This document shows positions 52,410 through 62,479 of a stretch of 64,000 nt of DNA, piece by piece. The stretch comes from Streptomyces glaucescens. GTDB taxonomy: Bacteria; Actinomycetota; Actinomycetes; Streptomycetales; Streptomycetaceae. The position numbers and the translations under genes are program-made. The DNA is taken from the NCBI RefSeq assembly GCF_000761215.1, contig NZ_CP009438.1, forward strand, positions 5,870,501-5,934,500, read 5' to 3'. Position 1 is the stretch's first letter; the number at the start of each line of letters is the position of its first letter. Below the pieces are notes generated by a model. The model searched no databases. It was not told the DNA's origin and saw only the letters and a list, made by a program, of their open reading frames with translations.

Positions 52410-52883
52410 GTGTTCACAAGCGTATTGATGATCGAGAAAGCCCTTACGTCCGCCGACGTGGAGTTCGTCACGACCCTGCACGGGGACGAGCCGGTCCGCT
52501 TCCACGTCCTGCTGCAGCCGCGCGGCGAGCAGGCCGACCGCCTGCTGCGGGCCATCGACGACCTCGCCATCGGCGCGGTGGAGGAGGCCGTGCGCGAGGG
52601 TGAGACCCCGGAGGGCGAGGAGGCCAGGAGCGAGGGCGAACGGGCCCTGGAGGTGTCCCTGGCGGCCCTGCGCGCCGCGGGCAGCGCCGCCGACGGGCGG
52701 CTCATCGAGGACCACCCCCTGGACTCCCTGAAGTCCCTGGTCGCGGAGGTCGGCGCGGACGAGGTGATCGTCCTGACCGACCCGCACTACGTGGAGGAGT
52801 TCTTCCACCGGGACTGGGCGTCGCGGGCCCGGCACAAGGTGGGCGTGCCGGTGCTCAAACTGTTCTCCCACAGCAAGGCATAG
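52410..52883 (+). CDS. Conserved actinobacterial protein of unknown function
   Basis: A 157-residue soluble protein beginning MFTSVLMIEKALTSADVEFV. It contains a beta-strand (RFHVLLQPRG), a long acidic helix (AVREGETPEGEEARSEGERALE), and an alternating strand-helix end (DEVIVLTDPHYVEEFFHRDW, GVPVLKLFSHSKA), suggesting a small alpha/beta fold. Homologues are often labelled indole-3-glycerol phosphate synthase, but at 157 residues it cannot be the TrpC TIM barrel (about 260), so that label looks wrong. The GTG has AAGGGG upstream. It precedes murC by 75 bases. Confidence 0.8.
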   Translation: MFTSVLMIEKALTSADVEFVTTLHGDEPVRFHVLLQPRGEQADRLLRAIDDLAIGAVEEAVREGETPEGEEARSEGERALEVSLAALRAAGSAADGRLIEDHPLDSLKSLVAEVGADEVIVLTDPHYVEEFFHRDWASRARHKVGVPVLKLFSHSKA

Positions 52884-52958
52884 GCTTGGGCGGCGCGCCC
52901 CCGGCGGACCGCCGCGGGCGCGCCCACCGACGTACCGCACAACTGGGGAGAACAACGC

Positions 52959-54356
52959 ATGGCACCCGGCCTTCCAACCGCCATGGACCGACCGCACTTC
53001 ATCGGCATCGGCGGAGCCGGAATGTCGGGCATCGCCAAGATCCTCACGCAGCGCGGCGCCAAGGTCGCGGGCAGCGACGCCAAGGAGTCCGCGACGGCCG
53101 AGGCGCTGCGCGCGCTGGGCGCGACGGTGCACATCGGGCACGCCGTCGAGCACCTGGCCGACGACGCGAGCTGCGTGGTCGTGTCGTCGGCGATCCGCGC
53201 CGACAACCCGGAGCTGTCCCGCGCGGCCGAGCTGGGCATCCCGGTGGTGCACCGCTCCGACGCCCTCGCCGCGCTGATGGACGGCCTGCGCCCGCTCGCG
53301 GTCGCCGGCACGCACGGCAAGACCACCACCACGTCGATGCTCGCGGTCTCCCTCTCCGAGCTGGGCCTGAACCCGTCGTACGCCATCGGCGGCGACCTGG
53401 ACGCGCCCGGCTCCAACGCGCTGCACGGCGACGGCGAGATCTTCGTCGCCGAGGCGGACGAGAGCGACCGCAGCTTCCACAAGTACGCGCCCGAGGTCGC
53501 CATCGTCCTCAACGTGGAGCTGGACCACCACGCCAACTACGCCTCGATGGACGAGATCTACGAGTCCTTCGAGACCTTCGCCGGCCGGATCGTGCCCGGC
53601 GGCACCCTGGTGATCTCCGCGGACCACGAGGGGGCGCGCGAGCTGACCCGCCGCCTCGCGGGCAGGGTGCGCACGGTGACGTACGGCGAGTCGCGGGACG
53701 CCGACGTGCGCGTGCTCTCCGTCGTCCCGCAGGGCCTGAAGAGCGAGGTGACCGTCGAGCTGGACGGCGCGCCGCTCACCTTCACGGTCTCCGTCCCCGG
53801 CCGCCACTACGCCCACAACGCGGTCGCCGCCCTCGCGGCGGGCGCGGCGCTCGGCGTCCCGGCGGCGGAGCTGGCCCCGGCGCTGGCCGCGTACACCGGC
53901 GTCAAGCGGCGCCTGCAGCTGAAGGGCGAGGCGGCCGGGGTGCAGGTGATCGACTCCTACGCCCACCACCCGACCGAGATGACCGCGGACCTGGAGGCCA
54001 TGCGGGCGGCGGCCGGCGACGCCCGCATCCTCGTCGTCTTCCAGCCCCACCTGTTCTCCCGCACCCAGGAGCTGGGCGAGGAGATGGGCCGGTCGCTGGC
54101 GCTCGCCGACGCCTCCGCGGTCCTCGACATCTACCCGGCGCGCGAGGACCCGATCCCCGGCGTCACCAGCGAGCTGATCATCGACGCGGCCCGCGCGGCG
54201 GGCGCCGAGGTGACGGCCGTGCCGGACAAGGCCGACGTGCCGGAGGTGATCGCGGGAATGGCCCGCCCCGGCGATCTCGTTCTCACGATGGGCGCGGGCG
54301 ACGTCACCGACCTCGGCCCGCGCATCCTGGACCGTCTGTCGAGCCAGTCGAAGTGA
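52959..54356 (+). CDS. murC: UDP-N-acetylmuramate-L-alanine ligase
   Basis: A 465-residue cytosolic Mur ligase that adds the first L-alanine to UDP-MurNAc in peptidoglycan synthesis. The substrate-binding N-terminus has IGIGGAGMSGIAKIL (15-29), the ATP loop is AGTHGKTTTTS (116-126), the central domain has EADESDRSF and NVELDHHANY, and the C-terminal domain has DSYAHHPTEM. Length is normal. It lies outside the dcw cluster, as in other streptomycetes. The ATG has GGGGAG 8 bases upstream. msrB follows 13 bases downstream. Confidence 0.96.
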   Translation: MAPGLPTAMDRPHFIGIGGAGMSGIAKILTQRGAKVAGSDAKESATAEALRALGATVHIGHAVEHLADDASCVVVSSAIRADNPELSRAAELGIPVVHRSDALAALMDGLRPLAVAGTHGKTTTTSMLAVSLSELGLNPSYAIGGDLDAPGSNALHGDGEIFVAEADESDRSFHKYAPEVAIVLNVELDHHANYASMDEIYESFETFAGRIVPGGTLVISADHEGARELTRRLAGRVRTVTYGESRDADVRVLSVVPQGLKSEVTVELDGAPLTFTVSVPGRHYAHNAVAALAAGAALGVPAAELAPALAAYTGVKRRLQLKGEAAGVQVIDSYAHHPTEMTADLEAMRAAAGDARILVVFQPHLFSRTQELGEEMGRSLALADASAVLDIYPAREDPIPGVTSELIIDAARAAGAEVTAVPDKADVPEVIAGMARPGDLVLTMGAGDVTDLGPRILDRLSSQSK

Positions 54357-54369
54357 GGGGCTGAGACAC

Positions 54370-54777
54370 ATGTCGTACGACGTCGAGAAGCCGGACGAGC
54401 AGTGGCGGGCGGAGCTGAGCCCGGCCGAGTACGCCGTGCTGCGCCAGGCCGCGACCGAGCCCGCGTTCACCGGTGAGTACACGGACACCAAGACCAAGGG
54501 CGTCTACTCCTGCCGGGCCTGCGGCGCGGAGCTGTTCACCTCGGACACCAAGTTCGACTCCCACTGCGGCTGGCCGTCCTTCTACGACCCCAAGGACACC
54601 GACGCGGTCGAACTCCTGGAGGACCACTCGCACGGCATGGTGCGCACCGAGGTGCGGTGCGCCCGGTGCGGCTCGCACCTCGGGCACGTCTTCGAGGGCG
54701 AGGGGTACCCGACGCCCACGGACCAGCGGTACTGCATCAACTCGGTCTCACTGCGGCTGACGCCCGACGAGGGGTGA
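54370..54777 (+). CDS. msrB: Peptide-methionine (R)-S-oxide reductase
   Basis: A 135-residue MsrB that reduces methionine-R-sulfoxide in proteins. The catalytic cysteine is C122 (QRYCINSVSL), with possible resolving C66 (DSHCGWPSF). Zinc is held by C48/C51 and C97/C100 (CRAC, CARC). The conserved HxH region GSHLGHVFEG is present. It sits 13 bases after murC and is probably co-transcribed with it. Confidence 0.95.
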   Translation: MSYDVEKPDEQWRAELSPAEYAVLRQAATEPAFTGEYTDTKTKGVYSCRACGAELFTSDTKFDSHCGWPSFYDPKDTDAVELLEDHSHGMVRTEVRCARCGSHLGHVFEGEGYPTPTDQRYCINSVSLRLTPDEG

Positions 54778-54817
54778 GGGGAGCCGAGGGCGGCGGCGCC
54801 GGCCGAACCGCCCCATA

Positions 54818-54838
54818 ACGCCGTCGGCCCGCCCGCTG
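54818..54838 (+). repeat. 21-nt exact repeat, copy 2
   Basis: Identical to 5275-5295 and in the same orientation. It lies 52 bases before the start codon of the FAD oxidoreductase gene and directly before a -10-like GATACT (54845-54850). Confidence 0.6.
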
Positions 54839-54890
54839 ACCCGGGATACTGGTGACCCGTCAGGTCCCAGGCGACCCGGGGAGCGGATCG

Positions 54891-56327
<1,437 letters not shown>

Positions 56328-56490
56328 GGCGGGCGCGCTCCGGCGGCCGCCCCTTCGCACCGCGCGGCAGCCGGACCCGGACGCGCCGGCGCGGGAGGCG
56401 CTCCCCGCTCACCGGGATCACGCCGGGGCGCGCAGCCCCGCCACCACCGCCTGATCCCCAGTCCGTCCCGGGAACCCGAACGACACCGTC

Positions 56491-57777
56491 CTAGACGGCG
56501 GGGCCGGTCCCGCGTCCCGGGGCCGGGGCGGCCTCGGTGGCCCGGGGCGCGGGGCTGCCGGGACCGTCGGTGCGGTCGGGACGGCCCAGGACCCAGTTCA
56601 GCAGCGGGCCCGCCATCGCCGTCGTCACCACGGCCATGACGACCATGAGCGAGTAGAGGTCCTGGCCGAGGATGCCCAGTTGCAGGCCGACGTTCAGGAC
56701 GATGAGCTCGGTCAGGCCGCGGGTGTTCATCAGCGTCGCCAGCGCGGTGGACTCCCGCACCGGCATCCGGTTCAACCGGGCCGCGGCGAACGCGCCCGCG
56801 AACTTGCCGCCGATGGCCACCGCGAGGATCAGTCCCAGGTCGCCGAGCCCGCTCGCGTCCAGCCCGGACAGGTCCACCTTCAGCCCGGCCACCAGGAAGA
56901 ACACCGGCAGCAGCAGCGTGCCGCTCATCTGGCCGAGACGGTCGTGGACGTCCTCGCGCAACTGCGCGGTTCCCGAGCGCGGCAGGATCACCCCGAACAG
57001 GAACGCCCCGAAGATGTAGTGCAGGCCCAGCCACTCGGTGGCGGCGGCCGACAGCAGCAGACCGGCGAGTACGGCGGCGAGCACCGACGGGGTGAGCCGG
57101 AGGCCGGTCCTGCGGTCCGCGAACCGGCGGAGCAGCGGGCGCACGACGAAGAACATGCCCAGCAGGTAGGGCACGGCCAGCAGGATGCGCCACTCCTCGG
57201 GACCGGCCGAGCCGCTGATGGCGACCACCGCGGCGAGCAGGGACCAGGCGAGCACGTCGTCGATCGAGGCGCAGGCCAGCGCCACCACGCCGAGCGGGCT
57301 GCGGGACATCCCCCGGTCGGTGAGGATCCGGGCCAGCACCGGGAACGCGGTGATCGACATGGCGATGCCCATGAAGAGCATGAACGCCGTCCGGTCGGCG
57401 GCGGCGTGCTCGTCGAGGAGGTACAGGGCCAGGGCCGCGCCGAGACCGAAGGGCAGCAGGATCGAGCTGAAGGAGACGGTGGCGGCGAGGCTCCCGATGC
57501 CCCGGATCAGCGTGGCGTCCCACTCCAGGCCGATGATGAACATGAAGACGGCGATGCCGACCGCGGCGAGGGCGCTCAGCAGGGGCCGTATGTCGTCGGG
57601 GAACAGGGCGTCGGAGACCGCCCCGTGGAAGAGGGTCGGCCCCAGCGCGATGCCGGCCAGCACCTCTCCGATCACCGCGGGCTGACCGAGGCGGCGTGCC
57701 AGCGCGCCGAGCACCCGGGCCAGGATCACGAGCACGGCGAGGCCCGCGAGCAGCGCCGTCGTCTGTTGAGCGGTCAT
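56491..57777 (-). CDS. CPA2-family cation/proton antiporter
   Basis: A 428-residue membrane protein with about 12-13 hydrophobic segments. It has the CPA2 hallmarks: VIGEVLAGIALGPTLFG-like (residues 34-50), the half-helix region FPVLARILTD and the ion-binding pair D173-D174 (ASIDDVLAW). Na+/H+ or K+/H+ exchange is likely. There is no C-terminal RCK/TrkA domain; the tail is short and Pro/Ala-rich. It converges with the FAD oxidoreductase gene across 163 bases. Confidence 0.88.
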   Translation of the reverse strand: MTAQQTTALLAGLAVLVILARVLGALARRLGQPAVIGEVLAGIALGPTLFHGAVSDALFPDDIRPLLSALAAVGIAVFMFIIGLEWDATLIRGIGSLAATVSFSSILLPFGLGAALALYLLDEHAAADRTAFMLFMGIAMSITAFPVLARILTDRGMSRSPLGVVALACASIDDVLAWSLLAAVVAISGSAGPEEWRILLAVPYLLGMFFVVRPLLRRFADRRTGLRLTPSVLAAVLAGLLLSAAATEWLGLHYIFGAFLFGVILPRSGTAQLREDVHDRLGQMSGTLLLPVFFLVAGLKVDLSGLDASGLGDLGLILAVAIGGKFAGAFAAARLNRMPVRESTALATLMNTRGLTELIVLNVGLQLGILGQDLYSLMVVMAVVTTAMAGPLLNWVLGRPDRTDGPGSPAPRATEAAPAPGRGTGPAV

Positions 57778-57891
57778 GTCGTCCGTCTCCGTCCGTCGCG
57801 GTCGGCAGAACTGCCTGGGGCGCATCCTCGCCGCTGCGTGCGTACGGTGAACCGGACCCGAAAATGGGCCGAAAGCAATGGGGAGGCGGGA

Positions 57892-57916
57892 GCGGCGGGC
57901 CGGGCAGGCCCGCCGC
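57892..57916 (-). terminator. Hairpin after the alpha-glucuronidase gene
   Basis: A perfect 10-bp stem (57892-57901 with 57907-57916) with a 5-nt loop lies 71 bases past the glycosidase stop on the minus strand, ahead of the antiporter promoter. Confidence 0.65.
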
Positions 57917-57986
57917 CGGCAGTGGTGGCCGTACCGGGCCGGCCGTCCGCCCGGGCCGCGATCCGGGGCGTAGCCGTGCCGCGGCC

Positions 57987-59978
57987 TCAGTGGATCCGGC
58001 GGCCGTGCGCGTCCGGCACGCCCGACATGCGGAAGAAGTAGCTGTTGATGTGGTCCCGCCACTCGCGGGCGCCGCGCACCTGCTCCTCGTACCGCTCCGC
58101 CACGCGCGCGTGCCGCCCGGGCTCCACCAGGCCGGCCAGCGAGGCCCACACCCGGCGGGCCTCCTCGACCTCCTCCACGCCCTCGAAATGGGTGTCGTAG
58201 ATGTGCTGGATCACCGTCTTGCCGCTGTGCAGCACATGGCCGTAGGGCACGTGGTGGAAGAACAGCAGCAGCTCGTCGGGACAGGTCCGCGGGGACTCGT
58301 ACAGCTCTGCCCAGGGGTTCGCGTACTGCGCCGCGTACCCGGTGCCCGTGGCGCGGCAGCGGTCGACGCCGACGCCGTCCCGGTCGGCGAAGTGGTAGGT
58401 GCCCCACGGGCTGTACTCGTAGCCGTCCACGGCCGGCCCGTAGTGGTGCCCCGGCTGCACCATGAAACCGACGCCGAGCGGGGCGGTGTACTTCTCGTAC
58501 GTGCGCCACGAGCCGCGGAGCACCGCCCGCAGCCCGTCCCGCAGCCGCCCGGGGTCGCCGGTGCGCTCGGGCGTGAAGGTCAGCTCGATCCACTCGTCGA
58601 GGATCCCGTGCGGGTCCGCGCCGGGACGCCAGCCGAGCCGGCCGACGGTGTAGAGGTTGGCCTGGGCGAGCGGATGCCCCGTCCACCAGGGGTCGTCCCC
58701 GGCGTTGGAGACGGCGACCAAGGCGTCGGCCAGGTCACCCACGCGGCTCGCTCCGTCCGGCCGGAACCGCAGCACCTCGCTCCACATCGGCCCCAGCCAG
58801 CACACGTGCCGCTGCTGCCCGGTGTACTCCTGCGTGGCCTGCACCTCCACCGCGAGCCGGGTCCGCGGCATCGCTCCGAACAGCGGCGACACGGGCTCGC
58901 GGACCTGGAAGTCCATCGGGCCGTGCTTCACCTGGAGCACGGCGTTGCCGGCGAACTCCCCGTCCAGCGGCGCGAAGTGGTCGTACGCGGCCCGTGCCCG
59001 GTCCGTCGAGCGGTCCCGCCAGTCCTGGCGGTGGTCGTAGACGAAGGCCCGCCAGTGCACGGTGCCGCCGTACGGGGCGAGCGCGCCCGCGAGCAGGTTC
59101 GCGCCGTCGGCGTGGCCGCGGCCGTAGGCGAACGGGCCCGGCCGGCCCTCCGAGTCGGCCTTCACCACATACCCGCCGAAGTCCGGTATCGCCGCGTACA
59201 CCCGCGCGGTCGTCTCCGCCCACCAGGCGCGCACCGCCTCGTCCAGCGGATCGGCGGTCGGCAGGCCGCCGAGGACCACGGGGGCGGCGAACGTCACCGA
59301 CAGATGGGTGCGGATGCCGTACGGGCGCAGCGCGTCCGCCAGATCGGCCACCTCGCCGAGCCGGCCGGTGAGCAGCCGGGCCTCCTCCTCGTGCACGTTC
59401 ACGTTGTTCACGGCCAGCGCGTTGATCCCGCTCGCCGCGAGCAGCCGCCCGTACGCCCGGACCCGGTCCAGGTCGCCGCGGGCCGCGCCGTCCCGCCAGA
59501 ACAGCGAGCCGCCCGCGTAGCCGCGCTCCACCTGGCCCATCACGGGGTGCACGCGGACGTTGTCCCAGTGGTTGAGCATGCGCACGGCGAGCGCGGGGCG
59601 GTGCCTCTCGCGCGGGCGCCGCCCGGCGAACGCGGCCTCACCCAGGCGCACGACGTGGAAGAGGCCGTGCAGCAGGCCGTGCGGGGCGGCGGCGGTCACC
59701 GTGGTGCGGGCGTCGGCCCGCCGCAGGTAGAACCCTTCCGTGCCCAGCTCGCCCAGGTGCCCGGGGCGGACCCGGAACACCAGGTCGCATCCCTGGACGA
59801 GGCCGTCCGGTTCCGCGGCCCGGACCGCCGCGCCGCCGAACGCCGCGCAGGCCGCCGCCACTTCGGTGTGGACCGTGTCGGCGAGGGAGCCGGTCCCCGC
59901 GACGAGGACCCGTCGCGAGCCGAGGGCGCGGAAGGCCGGTGCGGGCAGCCAGGCGGGATCCGGAGCGGCGGCGGACAC
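57987..59978 (-). CDS. aguA: GH67 alpha-glucuronidase
   Basis: A 663-residue glycoside hydrolase of family 67, removing 4-O-methyl-glucuronic acid from the end of xylo-oligosaccharides. The general acid Glu is E277 in VVKADSEGRPGPFAYGR, and the second conserved segment (DHRQDWRDRSTDRARAAYDHF, GNAVLQVKHGPMDFQVREP) holds the remaining active-site acids. There is no signal peptide, so it acts inside the cell on imported oligosaccharides. The xylose transporter at the left edge of the window would serve the same carbon source. The GTG start has only a distant GAGGGGG; a slightly later start is possible. Confidence 0.92.
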   Translation of the reverse strand: MSAAAPDPAWLPAPAFRALGSRRVLVAGTGSLADTVHTEVAAACAAFGGAAVRAAEPDGLVQGCDLVFRVRPGHLGELGTEGFYLRRADARTTVTAAAPHGLLHGLFHVVRLGEAAFAGRRPRERHRPALAVRMLNHWDNVRVHPVMGQVERGYAGGSLFWRDGAARGDLDRVRAYGRLLAASGINALAVNNVNVHEEEARLLTGRLGEVADLADALRPYGIRTHLSVTFAAPVVLGGLPTADPLDEAVRAWWAETTARVYAAIPDFGGYVVKADSEGRPGPFAYGRGHADGANLLAGALAPYGGTVHWRAFVYDHRQDWRDRSTDRARAAYDHFAPLDGEFAGNAVLQVKHGPMDFQVREPVSPLFGAMPRTRLAVEVQATQEYTGQQRHVCWLGPMWSEVLRFRPDGASRVGDLADALVAVSNAGDDPWWTGHPLAQANLYTVGRLGWRPGADPHGILDEWIELTFTPERTGDPGRLRDGLRAVLRGSWRTYEKYTAPLGVGFMVQPGHHYGPAVDGYEYSPWGTYHFADRDGVGVDRCRATGTGYAAQYANPWAELYESPRTCPDELLLFFHHVPYGHVLHSGKTVIQHIYDTHFEGVEEVEEARRVWASLAGLVEPGRHARVAERYEEQVRGAREWRDHINSYFFRMSGVPDAHGRRIH

Positions 59979-60139
59979 GGTCGGCGGGACCCCCTCGGTG
60001 CGCGGTCGGCGGGGAGAGTATCCACCGCCGTCGGTGCGCGCGCGAGGGGCAGGTCACCGGTTCACGCCAGGCCCGAAGCGGTCCGCCGCCCTTCGTCCCC
60101 CCGGCCGGGAACCTGCGGTGCGGGACGAAGCGACGCCGC

Positions 60140-61615
60140 TCACGGACGGTCCGCGGCAAGCCCCCGGGGGTGCACCGGCAGCCGCACGGTGAACTCCGTC
60201 CGGCCCGGCACACTCGCCACCTCGACGGTGCCGCCGTGCGCCCGCACCAGGGACGCGGCCACGGACAGGCCCAGGCCGCTGCCGCCCCGGTCGCGGCTGC
60301 GGGCCTTGTCCACGCGGTAGAAACGGTCGAAGACCCGCTCGCGGTCGGCGGCCGGGATCCCGGGCCCCGCGTCGGTGACCCGGACCAGCGCCGCCCCGGC
60401 CGAGACCGAGGCCGCCACGCACACCGCGGTCCCGGCCGGGGTGTGCACGGCCGCGTTGGTGAGCAGGTTGTCCAGCACCTGCCGGATCCGCTGCGGATCG
60501 AGCCGCAGCCGCACCGGCCCGCCCCCGGTCCGCACGGTCAGCGGATGGTGCGGGTGCCCGGCCCGGAACGCGTCGGCGGCCTGCTCCACCAGTTCGGCCA
60601 GGTCCGCCTCCGTCATCCGCAGCGGCGTCTCCGCCTCGGCCGCGTCCAGCCGGGCGAGCAGCAGCAGGTCGTCCAGCAGCACCCCCATCCGGGCGGCCTC
60701 CGCGCGCAGCCGCGCCAGGTGCCGTTCGCGTTCCTCCGGCGCGTTGGCCGCGGCGTACTGGAACAGGTCCGCGTAGCCGCGCACGGACATCAGCGGGGTG
60801 CGCAGCTCGTGGGAGGCGTCCGCGACGAACCGGCGCAGCCGCTGCTCGGCCCGCGCGCGCACCGCGAGGGAGGCGTCGATGTGCTCCAGCATCGTGTTGA
60901 ACGCGGTGCGCAGCTCCTCCACCTCCGGGCCGCCGCCCGCCCGCGGGGCGCGCAACGGCAGCCGGGCCGCGGACTCGGACAGATCGTGCGAGGCGATGCC
61001 GTGCGCGGTGTGCGCCATGTCGCTGAGCGGCTTCAGCCCGCGCCGCAGCATCCGCCGGCCGAACACCACCAGCGCCAGCAGGGCCAGCGCGAAGGCGACC
61101 ACCTGCACGGTGACCAGCTGCCGCACCGTGTCGTCGATGTCCTGCCGCGGCGCCGCGCTGACCAGCACCACCCCGGGCTCCACCTCGCAGCCGCGCAGCT
61201 GGAGGGTGCCCACGCCGTCGATCCGCGCGGTGCGGGTGAGGGGGTCGGTGCCGTCGCGGACCATGGCCTCGGCGAGCGCGGCGAAGGCGCGGGTGTCGCC
61301 GGGGACGTCGGAGGGCCTGCGCAGCCTGGCCTCGCCGCCGGTCACGTCGTACACCGCCGTGTACCAGCCGTAATACGGCTTGCGCCGCACTGTGCCGTGC
61401 TCGGCGGCGTCCTTGGTCTGCACGACCTGCACCAGCCGGAGCTGGTCGACGAGCTGCCGCTCCAGGTAGTCCCGCATGTACGCGGTCAGGGCCGTGCCGA
61501 CCACGGCGAACACCAGCAGCGACAGCACGCCCAGGCCGAGGGCCAAGCGGGTGCCGAGCCGCATGCCGCGGCGGGCCCTTCGCAGCCGGGCGGCCAGGCG
61601 CCGGGCCCGCGTCAC
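60140..61615 (-). CDS. Sensor histidine kinase (two-component)
   Basis: A 491-residue membrane sensor kinase. A basic N-terminus leads to a first membrane helix (about 24-50), an extracytoplasmic sensory region of about 100 residues, a second helix near 160-180, HAMP, HisKA with H269 (ADASHELRTPLMSVRG), and HATPase_c with LLTNAAVHTP (N-box) and GGSGLGLSVAASL. It is coupled to the response regulator gene by a GTGA overlap. The signal is unknown; a divergent flavocytochrome gene next door suggests a redox or metal-related signal. Confidence 0.92.
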   Translation of the reverse strand: MTRARRLAARLRRARRGMRLGTRLALGLGVLSLLVFAVVGTALTAYMRDYLERQLVDQLRLVQVVQTKDAAEHGTVRRKPYYGWYTAVYDVTGGEARLRRPSDVPGDTRAFAALAEAMVRDGTDPLTRTARIDGVGTLQLRGCEVEPGVVLVSAAPRQDIDDTVRQLVTVQVVAFALALLALVVFGRRMLRRGLKPLSDMAHTAHGIASHDLSESAARLPLRAPRAGGGPEVEELRTAFNTMLEHIDASLAVRARAEQRLRRFVADASHELRTPLMSVRGYADLFQYAAANAPEERERHLARLRAEAARMGVLLDDLLLLARLDAAEAETPLRMTEADLAELVEQAADAFRAGHPHHPLTVRTGGGPVRLRLDPQRIRQVLDNLLTNAAVHTPAGTAVCVAASVSAGAALVRVTDAGPGIPAADRERVFDRFYRVDKARSRDRGGSGLGLSVAASLVRAHGGTVEVASVPGRTEFTVRLPVHPRGLAADRP

Positions 61616-62304
61616 CCGTCCGCCCGCCGGATCACGTACCCGAAGCCGCGCACGGTGTGGATGAGCTGCCCGCGGCCGGCCTCGTCCAGCTTGCGGCGCA
61701 GCCGGCTGACCACCAGCTCCACCACGTTGGACCGGCCGCCGAAGCCGTACTCCCACACGTGGTCGAGGATCTGCGCCTTGGTGAGCACGGCCGGCGACCT
61801 GCGCATCAGATAGCGCAGCACCTCGTACTCCGTCGGGGTGAGGGTCAGCAGCGTCCCGTCGCGCCGCACCTGCCGGGTGTCCTCGTCCATCGTCAGGTCA
61901 CCCACCCGCAGCACCGGCCGCTGCGCCTGCGGCCCGGCACTGCGCCGCAGCACCGTCCGCAGCCGGGCCATCAGCTCCTCCACCGCGAACGGCTTGACCA
62001 GGTAGTCGTCGCCGCCGCGGGTCAGCCCGGCCACCCGGTCGGCGACGCCGTCGCGCGCGGTGAGGAACACCACCGGCACCATGGTGCCCGAGCCGCGCAG
62101 CCGGTCCAGGACGCCGAAACCGTCCAGGTCGGGCAGCATCAGATCGAGCACCACGATGTCCGGGCGGAACTCCGCCGCCCGGCGCAGCGCCTGCTCACCG
62201 GTGTTCGCGGTGACCGCCTCCCAGCCCTCGTAGCGGGCGACCGTGGCGACGAGGTCGGCGATGGGCGGATCGTCGTCCACGACGAGGAGGCGCACTTTTT
62301 CCAC
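61612..62304 (-). CDS. OmpR-family response regulator
   Basis: A 230-residue regulator. The receiver has the acidic pair D10/D11 (VVDDDPP), phospho-acceptor D54 (IVVLDLMLPDLDG) and K104 (YLVKPF); residues 130-228 form a winged-helix DNA-binding domain (LTPTEYEVLRYLM, VVSRLRRKLDEAG, RGFGYVIR). It is co-transcribed with its kinase. The GTG at 62304 may be leaderless (CAGTAT 6 bases upstream); GTG 62295 with GGTGG before it is an alternative start. The divergent flavocytochrome gene is the obvious candidate target. Confidence 0.93.
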   Translation of the reverse strand: MEKVRLLVVDDDPPIADLVATVARYEGWEAVTANTGEQALRRAAEFRPDIVVLDLMLPDLDGFGVLDRLRGSGTMVPVVFLTARDGVADRVAGLTRGGDDYLVKPFAVEELMARLRTVLRRSAGPQAQRPVLRVGDLTMDEDTRQVRRDGTLLTLTPTEYEVLRYLMRRSPAVLTKAQILDHVWEYGFGGRSNVVELVVSRLRRKLDEAGRGQLIHTVRGFGYVIRRADG

Positions 62305-62479
62305 CCGTTCATACTGCGCGACGCACCCGGACGGACCAGCCCCGGGCTGCGCCCGGACCCCGATCGATATCCACTTGAAAGTTGTACGACAGGAAATCGA
62401 CAGGTACGGGCGGCCAAGCTCGGTGTCTCAGCCCCGATCCGCCGGGTGCCCGCCGGCCCCGACCAAGGAGTTGCCGTCC

